Assembly (NCBI GenBank): GCA_002493325.1
Contig: DKYL01000062.1
Span: 14,820 to 28,470 of the forward strand
Origin: Ruminococcaceae bacterium UBA7101
GTDB lineage: Bacteria > Bacillota > Clostridia > Oscillospirales > Acutalibacteraceae
DNA length: 13,651 nt
Direction of reading: 5' to 3'
Shown: one piece after another, positions 13,651 to 13,651 of the stretch
Numbering within the stretch: position 1 is the stretch's first letter
Layout: each line of letters starts with the position of its first letter
Notes under the pieces: model-generated
Told to the model about the DNA's origin: nothing
The model's input: the letters and a program-made list of their open reading frames with translations, nothing else
The model's database searches: none
Translations under genes and position numbers: made by a program

Positions 13651-13651
13651 A

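Overview
The window looks like a piece of chromosome from a low-to-mid-GC Clostridia, most likely a gut Oscillospirales/Ruminococcaceae-type bacterium. The reasons are the Firmicutes order of the nusA operon, strong AGGAGG ribosome-binding sites, consensus sigma-A promoters, a short NusA without C-terminal acidic repeats, an S18 of the cysteine (zinc) type, and the protein sequences themselves. The genus is inferred from sequence feel only. Most of the window is conserved housekeeping DNA.

Region 1 (1-8344, + strand) is the transcription/translation operon rimP-nusA-rnpM(ylxR)-rplGA(ylxQ)-infB-rbfA-nrnA-truB-ribF plus a HAD phosphatase. It follows an intergenic hairpin repeat cut by the window edge, an extended -10 promoter, and a leader hairpin with a weak U-tract that looks like a NusA-responsive attenuator. 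Genes are packed with short gaps or overlaps of 4-23 nt, so most are probably translationally coupled. The products mature the 30S subunit (RimP, RbfA), control elongation and termination (NusA), initiate translation (IF2), bind RNA (RnpM, L7Ae-like), degrade nano-RNA (NrnA), modify tRNA (TruB) and make FMN/FAD (RibF).

Region 2 (8358-9507, + strand) is rpsF-ssb-rpsR. It is driven by a textbook TTGACA-17-TATAAT promoter 14 nt after the HAD gene, with no terminator in between. Its 80-nt leader can fold so that part of the rpsF ribosome-binding site is paired, as expected for S6:S18 autoregulation. A perfect palindromic terminator closes it.

Region 3 (9530-10090) is the only accessory-looking part: two small divergent DNA-binding protein genes, an XRE-type regulator (-) and a ribbon-helix-helix protein (+). 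They share a 104-nt intergenic region in which a near-perfect 40-bp inverted repeat lies over a perfect consensus promoter. This is a compact candidate genetic switch, visibly more A/T-rich than its neighbours.

Region 4 (10091-13650, - strand) is an operon read right to left: a BaiN/HI0933-family flavoprotein, a COG2509-type FAD-dependent dehydrogenase overlapping it by 17 nt, trmB (tRNA m7G46 methyltransferase with an unusual CPF in place of the DPW catalytic motif), and possibly a 29-codon hydrophobic small ORF whose stop abuts a very strong bidirectional terminator.

I saw no tRNA, rRNA, CRISPR array, insertion sequence or replication origin. No gene-free stretch exceeds 300 bases.
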